From positions 992,001 through 1,056,000 of the forward strand of contig JABWDB010000070.1 of NCBI GenBank assembly GCA_019614645.1: a stretch of DNA of 64,000 nt, read 5' to 3'. The stretch is from Stratiolaelaps scimitus. Its lineage: Eukaryota > Arthropoda > Arachnida > Mesostigmata > Laelapidae. This document shows, in pieces, positions 11,960 to 23,590 of the stretch. Position 1 is the first letter of the stretch, and each line of letters starts with the position of its first letter. The translations under genes were made by a program, and so were the position numbers. The notes below the pieces were generated by a model that was given only the letters and a program-made list of their open reading frames with translations, made no database searches and had not been told where the DNA came from.

Positions 11960-12118
11960 TACAAAGGTTAGGTATATATTTTATACGTTCATTAAAGAAA
12001 CTGTGGTTTTACAATGTCTATGTTCTCGTATATGTCATCGGGTTGTGGAACTCGAACCTGGGAGCTCTGTCATTTTATAGTCAGAGACTTAGCTACCGTT
12101 GAAGCGACCGGGCTGCCG
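11960..12118 (-). repeat. SINE-B copy with tRNA-like head, minus strand
   Basis: The best-preserved SINE-B head. Reverse-complemented, it reads from GCCCGGTCGCTTCAACGG through a box-A-like GGTAGCTAAGTCTC to a clear box B, CCAGGTTCGAGTTCC, spaced as in a tRNA gene. The shared body follows (CATATACGAGAACATAG, then a degenerate TTTACAAT and CCTTTAAT region). It shows the head and body in the same order as the copy at 6993-7125. The RNA polymerase III promoter elements are internal; no terminator run is obvious. Confidence 0.65.
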
Positions 12119-12264
12119 AACACTTTCGATTGCGACAAAAACTACAAATGAATACGGGTCGTGCCACATCAAGCTGCCATATATAATTCCATCTGGCTAT
12201 GAGACAAACAAAAGAGACTGTTAGTGATTATTGAAAAACGTTTCTATAGAAATGATTGTACACT

Positions 12265-12301
12265 TCATCCTTTAATAAACCAATAAAACCTTTACCTTTA
12301 C
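12265..12301 (+). repeat. SINE-B 3' tail, plus strand
   Basis: Contains CCTTTAATAAACCAATAAAACC followed by TTTACCTTTAC, matching the 3' end of the other SINE-B copies in the opposite orientation. Only the tail end is recognisable. Confidence 0.5.
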
Positions 12302-13739
12302 TTCTTGTACACTGCGGTCTATGGAGCGCCATATTACTGGCCATCGTATCACTCATGATTACATATAGACAGACATATCTAGGTGACTAGCCTATACCTA
12401 CCTGTGCGATGCTTGTTTTCTTTGTTAAACCAAGGTAATTAGCAAACCTGTCAACGGACAGTAAATGCACATGCTGTCCAAAATAACAGCCGGAATGACT
12501 GGAGGATTGGTGGCCGCCTTATGATGCGTCTAGGCCAGCGGCTAGCCAAGGCTTTTGTTTCTGGTTTCGCGGGCGCGATCCCACGAGGTTGTGGGAGATT
12601 CCGAAGACATCCTGCTCTTCTCTCCCACCGAACGTCACGGCCATCGGACGGATGAGCAAGGGAACAAGCAAGCTAGGTTGCTAGTAGGTTAGGTTGTTGG
12701 TTGGCTAGCAGGTCGACGTTCCTTCTCCCGGATCTGTTGCTTCCCGCCACAAGGGAATCGCCAAGTCATTTCGGCCTCGTTTTTGCAGTTCATTTCATTC
12801 CAATATCACCATTACCGGCGAAAGAGAGAGAGAGAGAGCAAGGCTGAGTGAGTGTGAGGCGATTTTTATCAGCGGATGCCCGGCCTCCATTCCATGTCCT
12901 GAACGCCTGTTAGCCAGCTCTATTAGAGAAAATAAGTGTGATCCTGATGGAAGGAGCGTTAGGAGAATAGAAATAGCTATTATAGTATAAACCCAAGGGA
13001 TAAGATCATGGAATACGGGTACGAATCTCCTGGTGAGATACAGACTCACTACATTCTGTCTCAGATAGCAGCTTGGACATAGGGAGTGGAGGATTGGCAA
13101 GAGGTCTTCTCATTATTCATATCCTGGATGCGCCAGGTCGATAAACCCGGGTTGGGATGGGGGGGGGGGGGTCACCTAGTAGTCAAAGCACACGTACACA
13201 TAGAATACATGGTCATACTGTTTGCTCTGTCTGCAACTTCTCTGTAGAACAGTGAACCACTAAAACTATGTTTTTCGGGACCACTGACTAGGCTAGAAGG
13301 CTTAAAATGCCGCTATCTTCTGCTGTGTGGTTAGCACATATAAAATTGTCATACTTGTCATCATATATAATAAAAACATAGTGAGTTATCCAGTACGAAA
13401 CACCTTTGGCAGACCTTAGTCTAATCTTTTTAGAAGTCGGCACTGTTAACGTGAGTATCATAGGACGGTATTGAAAGAAGCAAACTAGGTGAACCACCAG
13501 GGAACTATTTCCCAATGCGTCGAGACACAAAGCTTAATATTATAGAAGTGATGTATTTGAATCACGATGACAAAATTGTACAGAAAATAGGATGCATTTA
13601 AGGTCTATACTATATGCGGCTCGATATTTGTATTCTATCGGCTCCCAAGAACTATTATTTACGTTTCATATTATTTATAAAAAGTCTTCATTTTTCAGTG
13701 AGATCTCTAAATTACACCCTGACCATTAGATATAAGCTG
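12302..13739. other. Non-coding with (GA)n and poly-G
   Basis: A short (GA)n tract is at about 12822-12838 and a run of 13 G at 13159-13171, where copy-number errors are likely. No gene recognised. Confidence 0.5.
13159..13171. repeat. Poly-G run
   Basis: Thirteen consecutive G in GGGATGG context. Confidence 0.95.
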
Positions 13740-13753
13740 ATAGGTGATATCGT

Positions 13754-13952
13754 CGAGCACGGTGGCAAGGTGGTGCATTCGTGTGCACCTTACAATTGGA
13801 GGAGGAACGCACATTGGGGTACGGGTTCGATGCCCACCGTTGCACATTTGCATTTAAAGGGGTCCGTCCGAGGTTATGAACAGCAATGCTAAAGGTAGTA
13901 CCGTGGACGTTAAATGTTGGCGCGCGAGTCAGCCCGGAAAATTTTATTCAGG
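13754..13952 (+). repeat. Near full-length SINE-A (tRNA-derived SINE)
   Basis: The element has a tRNA-like head with box A (GTGGCAAGGTGG, about 13762-13773) and box B (GGTTCGATGCC, 13824-13834). A unique body follows, starting TTGCACATTTGCATTTAAAG and ending GAGTCAGCCCGGAAAATTTT. It is bounded by an imperfect target duplication, TAGGTGATATCGT (13741-13753) and TAGGTGACATCAT (13953-13965), 11 of 13 positions equal. The same body occurs at 3999-4160, 23408-23503 and 45858-45957. It would be transcribed by RNA polymerase III and moved by a LINE partner. Confidence 0.8.
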
Positions 13953-13966
13953 TAGGTGACATCATT

Positions 13967-15659
13967 GTAAGATGGTGGCTCATGCACAGTGGTGCGACCT
14001 GGCCACTAGCTAATCCGGGAGCTAACTAAATGTATTTGCTTGTATGTTTATTGGTAATACGTGTCTCGCCTACGTCACGAGCCAAATAGCAACTACTTTC
14101 GCAGGCATGCATCCATCCACTTTAATATATATATATATATATATATATACTATTATTCACATCGCCATGTTGCACGATGTAGCAGAATGAACATAGAAGT
14201 TTACGTACGTATTGAGCTTATGAAAACAGTCAGTCCCGACAGCTCGCTCGCCCCAGTCCTGCCACGATGCTGCAGGATGTCAGTCGAGTTAGAGACAAGG
14301 TAGGCAAGCAAACTTTGGTGTTATTGTGTATGCGTCTGTTGTCTCAGCGAGACATTTTCATCGTTATCGGCTGGTTGGTGGCTCGCTCTTTGCGTTAGCC
14401 CCTGCCCGTCTGTACATGTCAGGTCGCCCAACCGTCGGCAGCGTTAGAAGGGTAGCTAGCTAGTGTCGGCCCCCAAACTGATCAACATGTGTTTGCCCCC
14501 AGCCGGTTTGTTACAAAAGCGAACCGCTCCGCGGGTCGTGTCCTCGCGTCGCCGTTGTATAGCAACGCCTGCGTAAGCAAGCTGGCCTGATCCGCTGCCG
14601 GGCCCTGGTCTACACCAGAGTGCACGGGATCAAGCCGAATGGCTGGAACGAAGAGGAGCCCGAGAGGCGCACAAGGGGTAATTACGCATCGCCAAAAAGA
14701 ACCTTAAACAATGCGTTTAACTATAACATCCGGTGATGCCGCAGGCGGCGATATGCCACCGGTATACCTACCACCGTTCCCATACACCCGTGATATATAT
14801 CCCGCGGCGTGTATGCTACGCCATCAGGATAGCGTTTGTGCGCAACACACAGCGGTATTATGACTAAGAATGATGCATCCAGGGGCGGAAGTGGTGGCAC
14901 AAGTTAATCGCTTCGCAAGCGCGATACCTGGACTGGCGAGAGGGAGGCTGGTCTGCTGTCAGATCCGTACGCGTATTTGTTCGTACAGCGTTCACTAAAT
15001 AGCATAATTGCTTCTGTTGGGAGTGTACAGACAGCCGTGGCCCGACGGAAGTTATCTGATGGAGATGGGCTGAACCCCGCAAAGGAATTTCGAAAGCCGT
15101 ACAAAACCGTTTCGTTAAAAAATATGTAAAAGAAAATTACTTAACAATGGCCTAATTATACTCGTCGATTCTACCTGATTGAATTTGGTAGACATCATAT
15201 CGTCTGTGACGATGAGTCGTCGGATACGCGATCAAAGGCCTTCTTGGGCCTAAACTCTCTGGATCTTGTCTTGGGTTGTTGGGAAGGGCCCAAGCTAAGA
15301 GCACTTATTTCAGATCCGACAAGTAAACACTTCTTACATCAATGACGGTCGCCGAGGCCACCGTAAGCATTATTGCGGGATACCTTTCAAACCGAGTTAA
15401 GGGTTATAAATTAAAATTAGATTACAGAAAGACGGCTAGCGGATAACCGTCTGACAAATAACCTTCGTATGTTGTTCGAATAAATGAAACGAGCGCACAA
15501 AGACACCTAAGTTAGAAGACTTCCTCTACACTCGCTAGTTGTCGTGAGAGTTTCAGAGTACAATAAATCAAATCTGTCCGCTGCATAATATATTTTGCAG
15601 ACATACACAATGATGAGTACTCATTGCATGTACACAATTAATTAAAGATTCCCCCTTCA
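13967..15659. other. Non-coding, one TA microsatellite
   Basis: (TA)n at 14124-14149. The rest is mixed sequence, somewhat GC-rich at 14340-14700, without a supported exon. Confidence 0.45.
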
Positions 15660-17190
15660 TCTCGATAGTGGCGTTAGCAACAACACAAGATCCAACTACA
15701 GACACGTCTTGGTGCAACTTCAAGCGTTGCCAACAACCCCTCCCTGTGAACACACACACACATACGTACACGGACATGTACGTACACACAGCATGGTTGC
15801 CTGGCTGCTAAACTCTTTCGCCGCTGGTCTCCGTACGAAAAGTATGTCCGTTCGCAACGGAAAGCTATAAGTCTGGATGCACCGTACCATATGATGTGTC
15901 TACGAAACCAAAACATAATTATGTCCCGTCTCGACAGCGGCAAACACCGACGACGCCATTTGGGGTTGACGTCGATAGGGAGGGGCTTGAGATCGAAACG
16001 AACGATTTTATCCCTGATGCTGCTGCCGCCGCTCTTTTTCTTTCTCCTTTTTTGTTCATTGTCAGTGGATGAAGATGGAGAAGGGAATGACCGACGGTTG
16101 AGGCCTTCCTCAAGATGTATAGGAAGCAAGCCAAAGGCGCACCAGGCAAAGGACAGCAAAGACGAGTGCGGAAACAGCCACAACCACAACCACAGGCGTA
16201 GCAGCAGCAGTTGCAGCCGCCGGCTTCGACTCCAGCCATAGCAAGTAACCGATGAAGGGCGATTATTTTTTCTTCCATGCCCCATGACAAGCATCCAAGC
16301 GTTTCCATTAAATGATAAAAGAAACGTTTTTGCTGATGAAACCCTGAGCCTCAGTCGGCCTCGGCCACTCACCCGCCGCCCTATCTGGCGGCAGGGAGGA
16401 ACGCCGCCGTGATGCCGTTCGTTCGGTCGTTGCTTGCTTGCTTGCCATACAATACCGAGCGCTAACGCCCATGTCCCCGTTGCCAAAACCCACATCTTTT
16501 TCTCGGCCCGCTCGGTCCTGCCTGCCAGCCCCCCTGGCCCTCTTGCTGCCCCACGAACCCGGCCGTCACCACAACCACCGCGAAAGCACCCCCCCCCATC
16601 TCCTCGGGTATTTGTGCAGTAGTAGCCTCCTCGCCATTGGCATCGGCCGACTGGCACACTGCTGCTCGGCCGAGGCGATGCGTTCGTCTTTTGTGGTGGC
16701 GTTCCATTGCAAAGTTGAAGGACCCGATCCACACACATACATACGGTTGCTGCTGATGCTGCGACGGCTTCATGGGTAAGCTAGCTGACCCTTGCGCCCG
16801 CCGACGCGTCGCTCCCACCCAAATGTCCACAACGGGCAGCACGCAAGAGAGTTTCTGGCTGCTAGGGGTCGTGGGCCGGACCGTGAGCGACCCTTCGACA
16901 GGGAGGGGGGATGCGGGGGCTTGCCAATGGCTGAGGCAACGGCTGGATGCGAGGAACTCTGTATAGCGATGGGTGGCGAGCGCTGGCGATCGGGGGCTTG
17001 CGCCATGCCATCCATTGTGCACAACCAAGACGAGATATGGGATTGAGGGAGGTTAGTACCCATCGGCCACAGGGGGTTCTGGGGGGCCAACGGAATCGTC
17101 ACGATCCATCATGCGAGCGGGCGGGCGGACGGGAGTTAGAGCGGGTGTTGGCCTTCTCGGACCTCGGCCTGCTGTCCTCCTGGTGACTCC
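15660..17190. other. GC-rich, CpG-rich stretch with overlapping chance ORFs
   Basis: This block is clearly more GC-rich than its surroundings and is open on both strands in several frames. That includes the longest ORF of the window, 354 codons on the minus strand (15674-16738). That frame is low-complexity, with Gly/Arg-rich and Cys/Leu runs, alternates Val and Cys over a TG/CA repeat, and has no recognisable domain. I read the block as a possible promoter or 5' UTR region, or simply GC-rich DNA, not a protein gene. A (GCTT)n tract lies at about 16432-16444. Confidence 0.4.
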
Positions 17191-19761
17191 CCTTCTCTTC
17201 GGCGGCACTAGTTCTCACTGAACTTCGGAATCGCATCACGTGATGCTAGTCCACGACCAGGAGGGCGTGATTCGACGGCGCAAAGGTATCCCAAAGGCAC
17301 CCGGACAACAGAATTAACTAACTGCCACTCAATCATCATCACCATCATACGATAGTTGTGGCCACGGTGAACAACAAACATATCAGCGCACTCGGAATGT
17401 AGTATTTGATATACCGGTGTCAGCCTATCAAATTTCGCAGAGTTGTTGAATAATTTGTTTGATATTTCTATACGACCCTACACATGACAAAAATCCTATA
17501 CACCGCAAGTGGCTTTACGTGGGTGAGTTCATTTGCTACCCACACAAGCTACACTCCTGTGAACTGAGGCGTACAGCACCATTCACAAAGTGCGCACTGG
17601 AGTTTTGCCCAAGTTAAGGAAAAAGTAATGTGCGAATCTGACCGACAATGCTGCGACACCGCGGCAGTACACTTGTATGTTTTTGTAACGGCTTACTGTC
17701 TTCTTACATCTACCTTTGAATGAAGTGCATATTACTATTATAAACAATAATGATAATGATATTATCAAAAATAAGAGGAGAAACTACACCTGGTGTCTTG
17801 ACATACACTTGTGATGCTGGTAGGTCGATTTCTACCTCTAATTCCACAAGAAGAAAAGAGACCAAAAAACGAATTATTGGTTGGACCCACATAGGCAATT
17901 GCTAAATCAACGACAACGTACCATCTATCCTGGAAACGAAACACCTTTAATCCAATACTGGTAGGGTCTAACATGTATGGTATTTGAAATAATTGTATAT
18001 GTACATGGATATCTACTTAGCAAAGTTTTACGGCAATTTTCACTTATTCGGCAAATGTCAATTGCCGGGATATGTCTTCCCTCCGCCGTTTGATGTCTGA
18101 AAGTGACCTTTGATTCAATCATCGACCTCCGTGAAAGTTCTCGTAGGGTTCGTTGATATCCCCATTTGCCACGACCAGTAAACCGGTACCACAAATTTCC
18201 ATCTATTCGCTATCGCTGTCATCGTTATATATTCTAACTGGTAGCTTTCACATGCTCAACTCAGAGCATCATCCTATCTATTATATGTAGAATAGGGTAT
18301 TTTGAAAGACTGATCTTTATACGAGATGGGAATCGCCTTTCATCGTGTATGAAGACTGGCTTGTTGCCCCTAGGTGATTATTGTAAGGCTCAACGAATTC
18401 ATCAGCAGCAGCAGCATTTCTGCACCGTCTATCGTAATTGGTGGCTTAGGGAACTCGAGTTTGCTATTACAAATCGATCTGGTAAGCTAGCCCGGCTTCT
18501 AATTTGGGTTGGGCCCCCGGCTAAGTCCTGTGGCAAGCCTATGCCTTAAATCTAGAAATGCTTGATGATTGTACCATTTTTACGAGTCAAACCCTCCTAT
18601 CCATATTGTTAAATGCATTCTTGCTCACAACACCATAGGCAGAGAGACGAATGCCCATTGGTGGCCTAGAATTAAAAGGTTTGGGATCAAACGAAGAGCC
18701 CGGACAAATGACAGATCGCTTCTTCGTCGGCTGCATTTCACAGACTTCATCAACGGAGCTTCACTGTCCCTCATTCGACCTTAACTAACCGGCAGAATCG
18801 TTCGTGACGAAGCAGAGTGTTTTGCTCGTTCAGCATGTTAAGGACAAGGGTACGTATCGTTTCTGGCTTAATGTTGCCGAAGCTATAAGCAGGAGGAGGC
18901 AAATTAGCCGACAATGCGAAACTAAAACAGCATTGAATCATGTAATTGACTTTGGAGATTGACCGATGTTGTTGACCCATTTCGCCTTTACGTATGACGT
19001 ATCCACTCGAATGAATACGGTTAATTTAGGTTAATAAACATTCTTAGGGACAACTTGTAGGCTAGTCTAATCAGTCTGACCCGAGAACTCTTAGGACGGC
19101 ACCGTTGATTTTCACCACAAGCAAAGGTCCCTTCAGGTGTTTTGCCTTCTGCATCATAATCGTTATTATACTTCGAATCGCTGAAGGCGTCCCTTGCTGC
19201 AGCTGCGCTTGTCTTCATCTGACATGTTTAATGTAAATTGTGAAACACATCGTAAATGTGTTCTCTTTGACAACGGTTCTATAAAAATTCGTATACAAGG
19301 AATGACTTCGAAGGACGATTGCTATTTGCTGAGAAGTGTTTACGCTTCTGACTGTCATCGAACGCCGTTGCAGAGACTGCAGTCTGAACTACTACAAATA
19401 TGTGGCTGTAAGCGACAGATATTGATGCTACCACCCGCACTCTAATATTGCAGAAACCGTGATGAAATTGTATCTCGGATATTTCTATTATATAGTATTG
19501 GAGGACGTGCTTGAGTCTGGAAAGTACACGATTTCTAGGCAAAGAGCTCAGTAATGCATATTTCAATAGGGCGACCTCGAAGAAGCCGTACAAGAATTTT
19601 TAGGTGAACCACAAATCTGCATATTATGGCTGTGTGGCAGCAAATATCTGTTCCGACTGTATATAATCTGAGATACACAATTCGCACAAGAATAAGTTCA
19701 GCATTGCTCATTTGTCACGGGAAGCGTTTTCTTTCTAGAGACGAATACACGCGAAGATATA

Positions 19762-19801
<40 letters not shown>

Positions 19802-22150
19802 TTGACGGAATGAAGGTCGTATCGACGATCACCCGTCGTTTGCAACGCGTAAATGAACTCGCGATTTTGCGAGCCGAGCAGGCACATTCAGGAAGATGAT
19901 GGCAATGCCAACGTCGGTGCACCACCTGCACTGAAGTGACACGTCGAACGGAGAAAGTTGAATGAACAGAAATGCAACAGCTTGTGCCTGTCATATATTG
20001 AAGATACGGTGGAAAATCAGAGAACGGAGAGAAGAAAAAAGTCGCCGACAAAATGAATCGCAGGTAGTGAACTCATTGACGCCAACGATAGTAGTGCCAA
20101 TAGGTTCCCGAGACGTCGAGCTGCTAAACGAGCTGCCGTTGCTTTTGAAATGCTTTGGCGTTATGGAAATGTCGGATGAAATGTCCAGACAACATTGTTA
20201 CTATACAATATACACGTTATTCGTGACGTGATTGGCATGCTTGATCGGAGCTGCCATGTTGGCGTTGCTGAGTGGCTTTTGACAACGAAATTCGAGGAGA
20301 GAAATTAGCGTTCGTGTGGTCAACTTCGATTTTGTGTCTGTGCAGGTGGGCAGTTTGCAGGCAAATTGCATTAATGCTGTATATTTTTGCTTAAAGGAAT
20401 ACCATTGCTGTCTATGCATTATTCCCGGTCACCACAAAAAGGTTGTCAATTTTCCGGTTTAGCAAAGAGGTTTTCCTACCTCCAGGATTACCTAGACATT
20501 TCAATGTAAGCTTTGTATTACAATGTAGTTCTCGCCGTTGATCCTTACCTGCCATCTCTGTTTGCTGAGTACTACAAAATATCCATCCACAAGTATTTTC
20601 AATAAACGAACGACCATCCACTTTCATCAAAGTAACCTTCGATCAGCGGCACGAAAAAGAAATTATGCTCAGCCCTTGGACGTGACAGCCAGTTTGACAT
20701 CCTCTCTTTTGCCGCAATTACAACTCGAATTGTGTCATTTCCTGTCGGTGTAGTCCCAGAAGCAATTACGGCAGCTGAGAGCTGCAATCGGAAGGCAAGC
20801 AGAGAGCTTGTTTAGAGTGGGAATGAATATGGGATTAGTAACGTGGACCCTTCCCAATGATGAAGATCCCCTTTCAAAACGGTGGCACTCTCACACATCT
20901 GATACCCACAAACCGGAAAAGGAATGAACGTGTGTGGCTGACTCGCATATACGTAATCTAGTAAAAAACGTATATGTATTCCAGTTATTGTTCTCAGTTG
21001 TTGAGTCTCTGTAACTAAGGGAATATCAGCGATGAGCTCGGCGGAATGGAAAGTTTAAGTCACAAACGAGACAAAGAAGAAGCAATAGAAGCTCAAAAGT
21101 AGTAAGAAAAGACGGTGACGACTCATTGGCGCTAGTTGTCTCTATACCCTCTTGGCAAGCGTGCATCCATCTTATGGACGTGTACTGTGCTGGTCGGCTG
21201 AGTGGTTAGCTGGCCGATCTTCCATATCAGAAATGTCGTGTCTACTGTCTGTACACCAGGTCTGTGCGGGATGTGAGATCGTGGGATGGGACAAGCGTTT
21301 AACTCAACGATAGATGCCTCACACACACGAACGTTGACATCCACCCACAGGCAGCGCACTAGATATGGTACGTTGGAGCTGCTGAGCTGCTCCAGTGGTT
21401 CTCGAAACTGGAATACGCTGTGCCCTTACTGCGCACCGTCCTCTCCAGTCCTGAGGGCCGGTCAGGCCTATCGCTGGGTATATGAGCTTCTGTCGTCCAC
21501 AGCTTGGTACAGACTGATCCGTACCAATGGACGATGGATGGAAAAAGCATTCGAGAACCAGAGACGAGATAGAAAGTCAAGAACTCTGCAGTGGTAGTAG
21601 TATGCCCAAACTAGTGAAGTCACGAACAAATATTTCATACAACACTCACAGACATGGCGATATAGATAAGCCCTCATCTTGAACCTCCATACTTTCGTGA
21701 ACCCTCTCACATGCACTTGAGGTCCGACCCATTACAGGGTGAAATGAAGGCTAACAAACCCTTGATCAGTGTTTCCACAAGTCTGTTTGACCTGATCTAA
21801 ACCCCCTGTTAGACAATGCCAGACAAGGTTTGTGTTACACGATATTTAAGTGCCCGCAAGGACGAAGATAATGCCAATTCTTAGTTCTTCTCTTCCGCTC
21901 TACTTCTTCTACGGGTACTTCAACCGGGAAACCCTTTTAGAACATAAGTTTGTATCAGGCTTGTGAGGGAGCGATTTCATCTATATATGACCGGGTCTCG
22001 ATCGGACCCTTGGCGTCGATTAATGTACTTAATCCTTCTGACGGGTTTTGTTTTGAGGTGCATCGGTAGAATCTGGATCGATTTCGAGGTTCGTACGGAA
22101 TACCACATGAGATCTACGTCAGTAAGCAAGAGGTTTGGCTGGCGATAAAC
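17191..22150. other. Non-coding stretch, no gene seen
   Basis: Contains a (TA)n tract at 19765-19792 and short CAG repeats at about 18401-18414. None of the 60-120-codon frames has splice support or a recognisable motif. Confidence 0.45.
19765..19792. repeat. (TA)n microsatellite
   Basis: Pure TA run of about 28 bases. Confidence 0.95.
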
Positions 22151-22465
22151 AATTAAGCACTTAGCAAATGCATACGCTCGCTAACGCATGCTTATATATT
22201 ACTATGGCTTTATTACCAGTTTAGTAAACGCCTATCGAATGTAGACGAGTCAAACTTCGAGGTGATATTTTTCATACAAAAGGAAGTAAGTGAGTGTTTT
22301 TCGAATTCAAGTTCTCAAATTTTCGCCTCAAGTGCCGTCCCCTCAGTGCCACCTGCAATCGGCCAAGTATCTCGAGTTCATTATTCGCAAGCTAAATAAT
22401 TTCAAATTTATATATTCGTTTCCCAGGTGAAAATACCGAGGTCCAAAAAGAGAGGTTTCCGTGCA

Positions 22466-22470
<5 letters not shown>
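22151..22470 (+). repeat. Repeat R, copy 1
   Basis: Shares a collinear similarity with 23200-23590. Matching blocks include AATTAAGCACTTAGCAAATG, GACGAGTCAAA, AGGTGATTTTTCAT-like sequence, GAATTYRAGTTCTC, CACCTGCAATCG, CTCGAGTTCAT and AGGTTTCCGTGCAAA. No coding frame is conserved. It lacks the SINE present in copy 2, having GCTAAATAATTTCAAA (22391-22406) at the matching point. It ends against a 60-base (TA)n tract. The family is unknown. Confidence 0.7.
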
Positions 22471-22510
<40 letters not shown>

Positions 22511-22528
22511 GTATATATATATATATGT
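22469..22528. repeat. Long interrupted (TA)n microsatellite
   Basis: About 60 bases of TA with two TATG interruptions, at the 3' edge of repeat R copy 1. Confidence 0.95.
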
Positions 22529-22593
22529 AGATAAACGGCAGTAACGCCAAGGTCAAGCGAGTCGACACACGGGGCGTCTATTTCTATAGAGAT

Positions 22594-22722
22594 TTAGATA
22601 GAGCCCTTGCCTTGGACATCTGGTATTACCGAAGATGACGTGTGTTTCTTCGCTGTGCTATCATTTATTGCCTCTTCCTCCTCGTCCATCTGCTCCTCGT
22701 GCACACCGAAATACATACTTTG
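22594..22722 (-). CDS. Candidate terminal exon (acidic C-terminal tail)
   Basis: Forty-two sense codons and TAA on the minus strand encode a highly charged tail with VHEEQMDEEEEAINDSTAK and ending PDVQGKGSI. It follows an AG acceptor (ACCAAAG|CAAAG) preceded at some distance by a long CT-rich tract (about 22780-22812). Its phase 0 matches the phase-0 end of the exon at 22884-23094, which would give a 161-base intron with GT and AG ends. The codons look used rather than random. The family is not recognised. The acceptor itself is weak (purine-rich just upstream), so the exact start may differ. Confidence 0.35.
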   Translation of the reverse strand, partial: QSMYFGVHEEQMDEEEEAINDSTAKKHTSSSVIPDVQGKGSI

Positions 22723-22883
22723 CTTTGGTGCGCTTATTGAGCACAAAGTCAGGAAGTAAGGAGCGCCGACGAACGAAAGAGAGAAAGAGAGAAAAGAAAG
22801 AGAGAGAGAGCGCGCCAAGCCTCGGGGTCTAATAATGTATTAGGGCCGATGTATAAACACAAGAGGGAACGTATAAGAGGTAC

Positions 22884-23094
22884 CTCTGTCGAGATCGCTA
22901 TAATATAAGCAATGTATGGCCAAGAGGTCGAGAGCAGCCGTGCCATAATATCCCAATTAGCGGCATAATACATAGGCGAGTTATTGTAGCTGATCAGGCG
23001 GCGGCCGTCGCGGCCGAGGACAAAGTCGGGGAATACGCTGGGGCATATATAGGCTGCATTCATAGCCAGCCACTTAGGGGGGTCGGTCCTGCAT
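22884..23094 (-). CDS. Candidate internal exon, unrecognised protein
   Basis: A 211-base minus-strand stretch lies between an acceptor (CCTGATATCAG, AG at 23095-23096) and a donor (GAG|GTACCT at 22884/22883). It reads as 70 codons after one leading base: CRTDPPKWLAMNAAYICPS, then FPDFVLGRDGRRLISYNNSP, then a hydrophobic LLSTSWPYIAYIIAIS segment that could cross or line a membrane. Codons are mostly C-ending in the first half. Together with the acidic exon at 22594-22722 it would form the 3' end of a gene. It lies between two direct copies of repeat R, so it could belong to a larger mobile unit. No family is recognised. Confidence 0.4.
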
Positions 23095-23199
23095 CTGATA
23101 TCAGGGTGTCGAAGACTGACGACCTATGATCTAGCTTCAATTATCCATTACCTGCGACCTAGAATCGCAAGCAAATGTCATCTTATCTTATAGAATATA

Positions 23200-23590
23200 A
23201 TTAAGCACTTAGCAAATGCATACGCTCGTTAACATATGCTCATAGATGGTGACACATATAATGTGGACGAGTCAAATTTCAAGGTGATCTTTTTCATGCA
23301 AGACGGCGTAAAAGTGAGTTTTTGCGAATTTGAGTTCTCGCCTTTTCAGTGTCATCTGCAATCGCCAAAAGTGTCTCGAGTTCATCATTAGCAAGCTAAG
23401 CGATTTGCATTTAATAGGCTTGTCCGTCTTATGAGCCAATATCGAAAGCAGTACCGTGGAATCGTTAGATGTTTATGGCTGTGAGTCAGCCTGGAAAATT
23501 ACAGCTAAACGATTTGAAACTTACATGTATATGCGCTACCTATGCGAAAAGGTCCACTCACAAAAAGATAGGCTTCCGCGCAAATAGATA
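23200..23590 (+). repeat. Repeat R, copy 2 (contains a SINE-A insertion)
   Basis: Direct-orientation relative of 22151-22470, about 1.05 kb away. It starts ATTAAGCACTTAGCAAATG and ends near AGGCTTCCGCGCAAATAG. Relative to copy 1 it is longer because of the SINE-A fragment at 23408-23503 with its target duplication. The two copies have clearly diverged, so the duplication is old. Confidence 0.7.
23408..23503 (+). repeat. SINE-A copy, 5'-truncated, with target duplication
   Basis: Contains the SINE-A body (GCATTTAATAGGCTTGTCCG, AGCAGTACCGTGGA, GTGAGTCAGCCTGGAAAATT) without the tRNA head. It is flanked by GCTAAGCGATTTG (23395-23407) and GCTAAACGATTTG (23504-23516), 12 of 13 equal. Repeat R copy 1 shows the related unoccupied sequence, which supports true insertion by a LINE-type mechanism with 5' truncation. 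Confidence 0.8.

Noticed and set aside
15674..16738. Longest ORF, 354 codons on the minus strand
   Set aside because: It lies in a GC-rich block open in several frames on both strands, is low-complexity, follows TG/CA repeats in places, and shows no domain or splice support.
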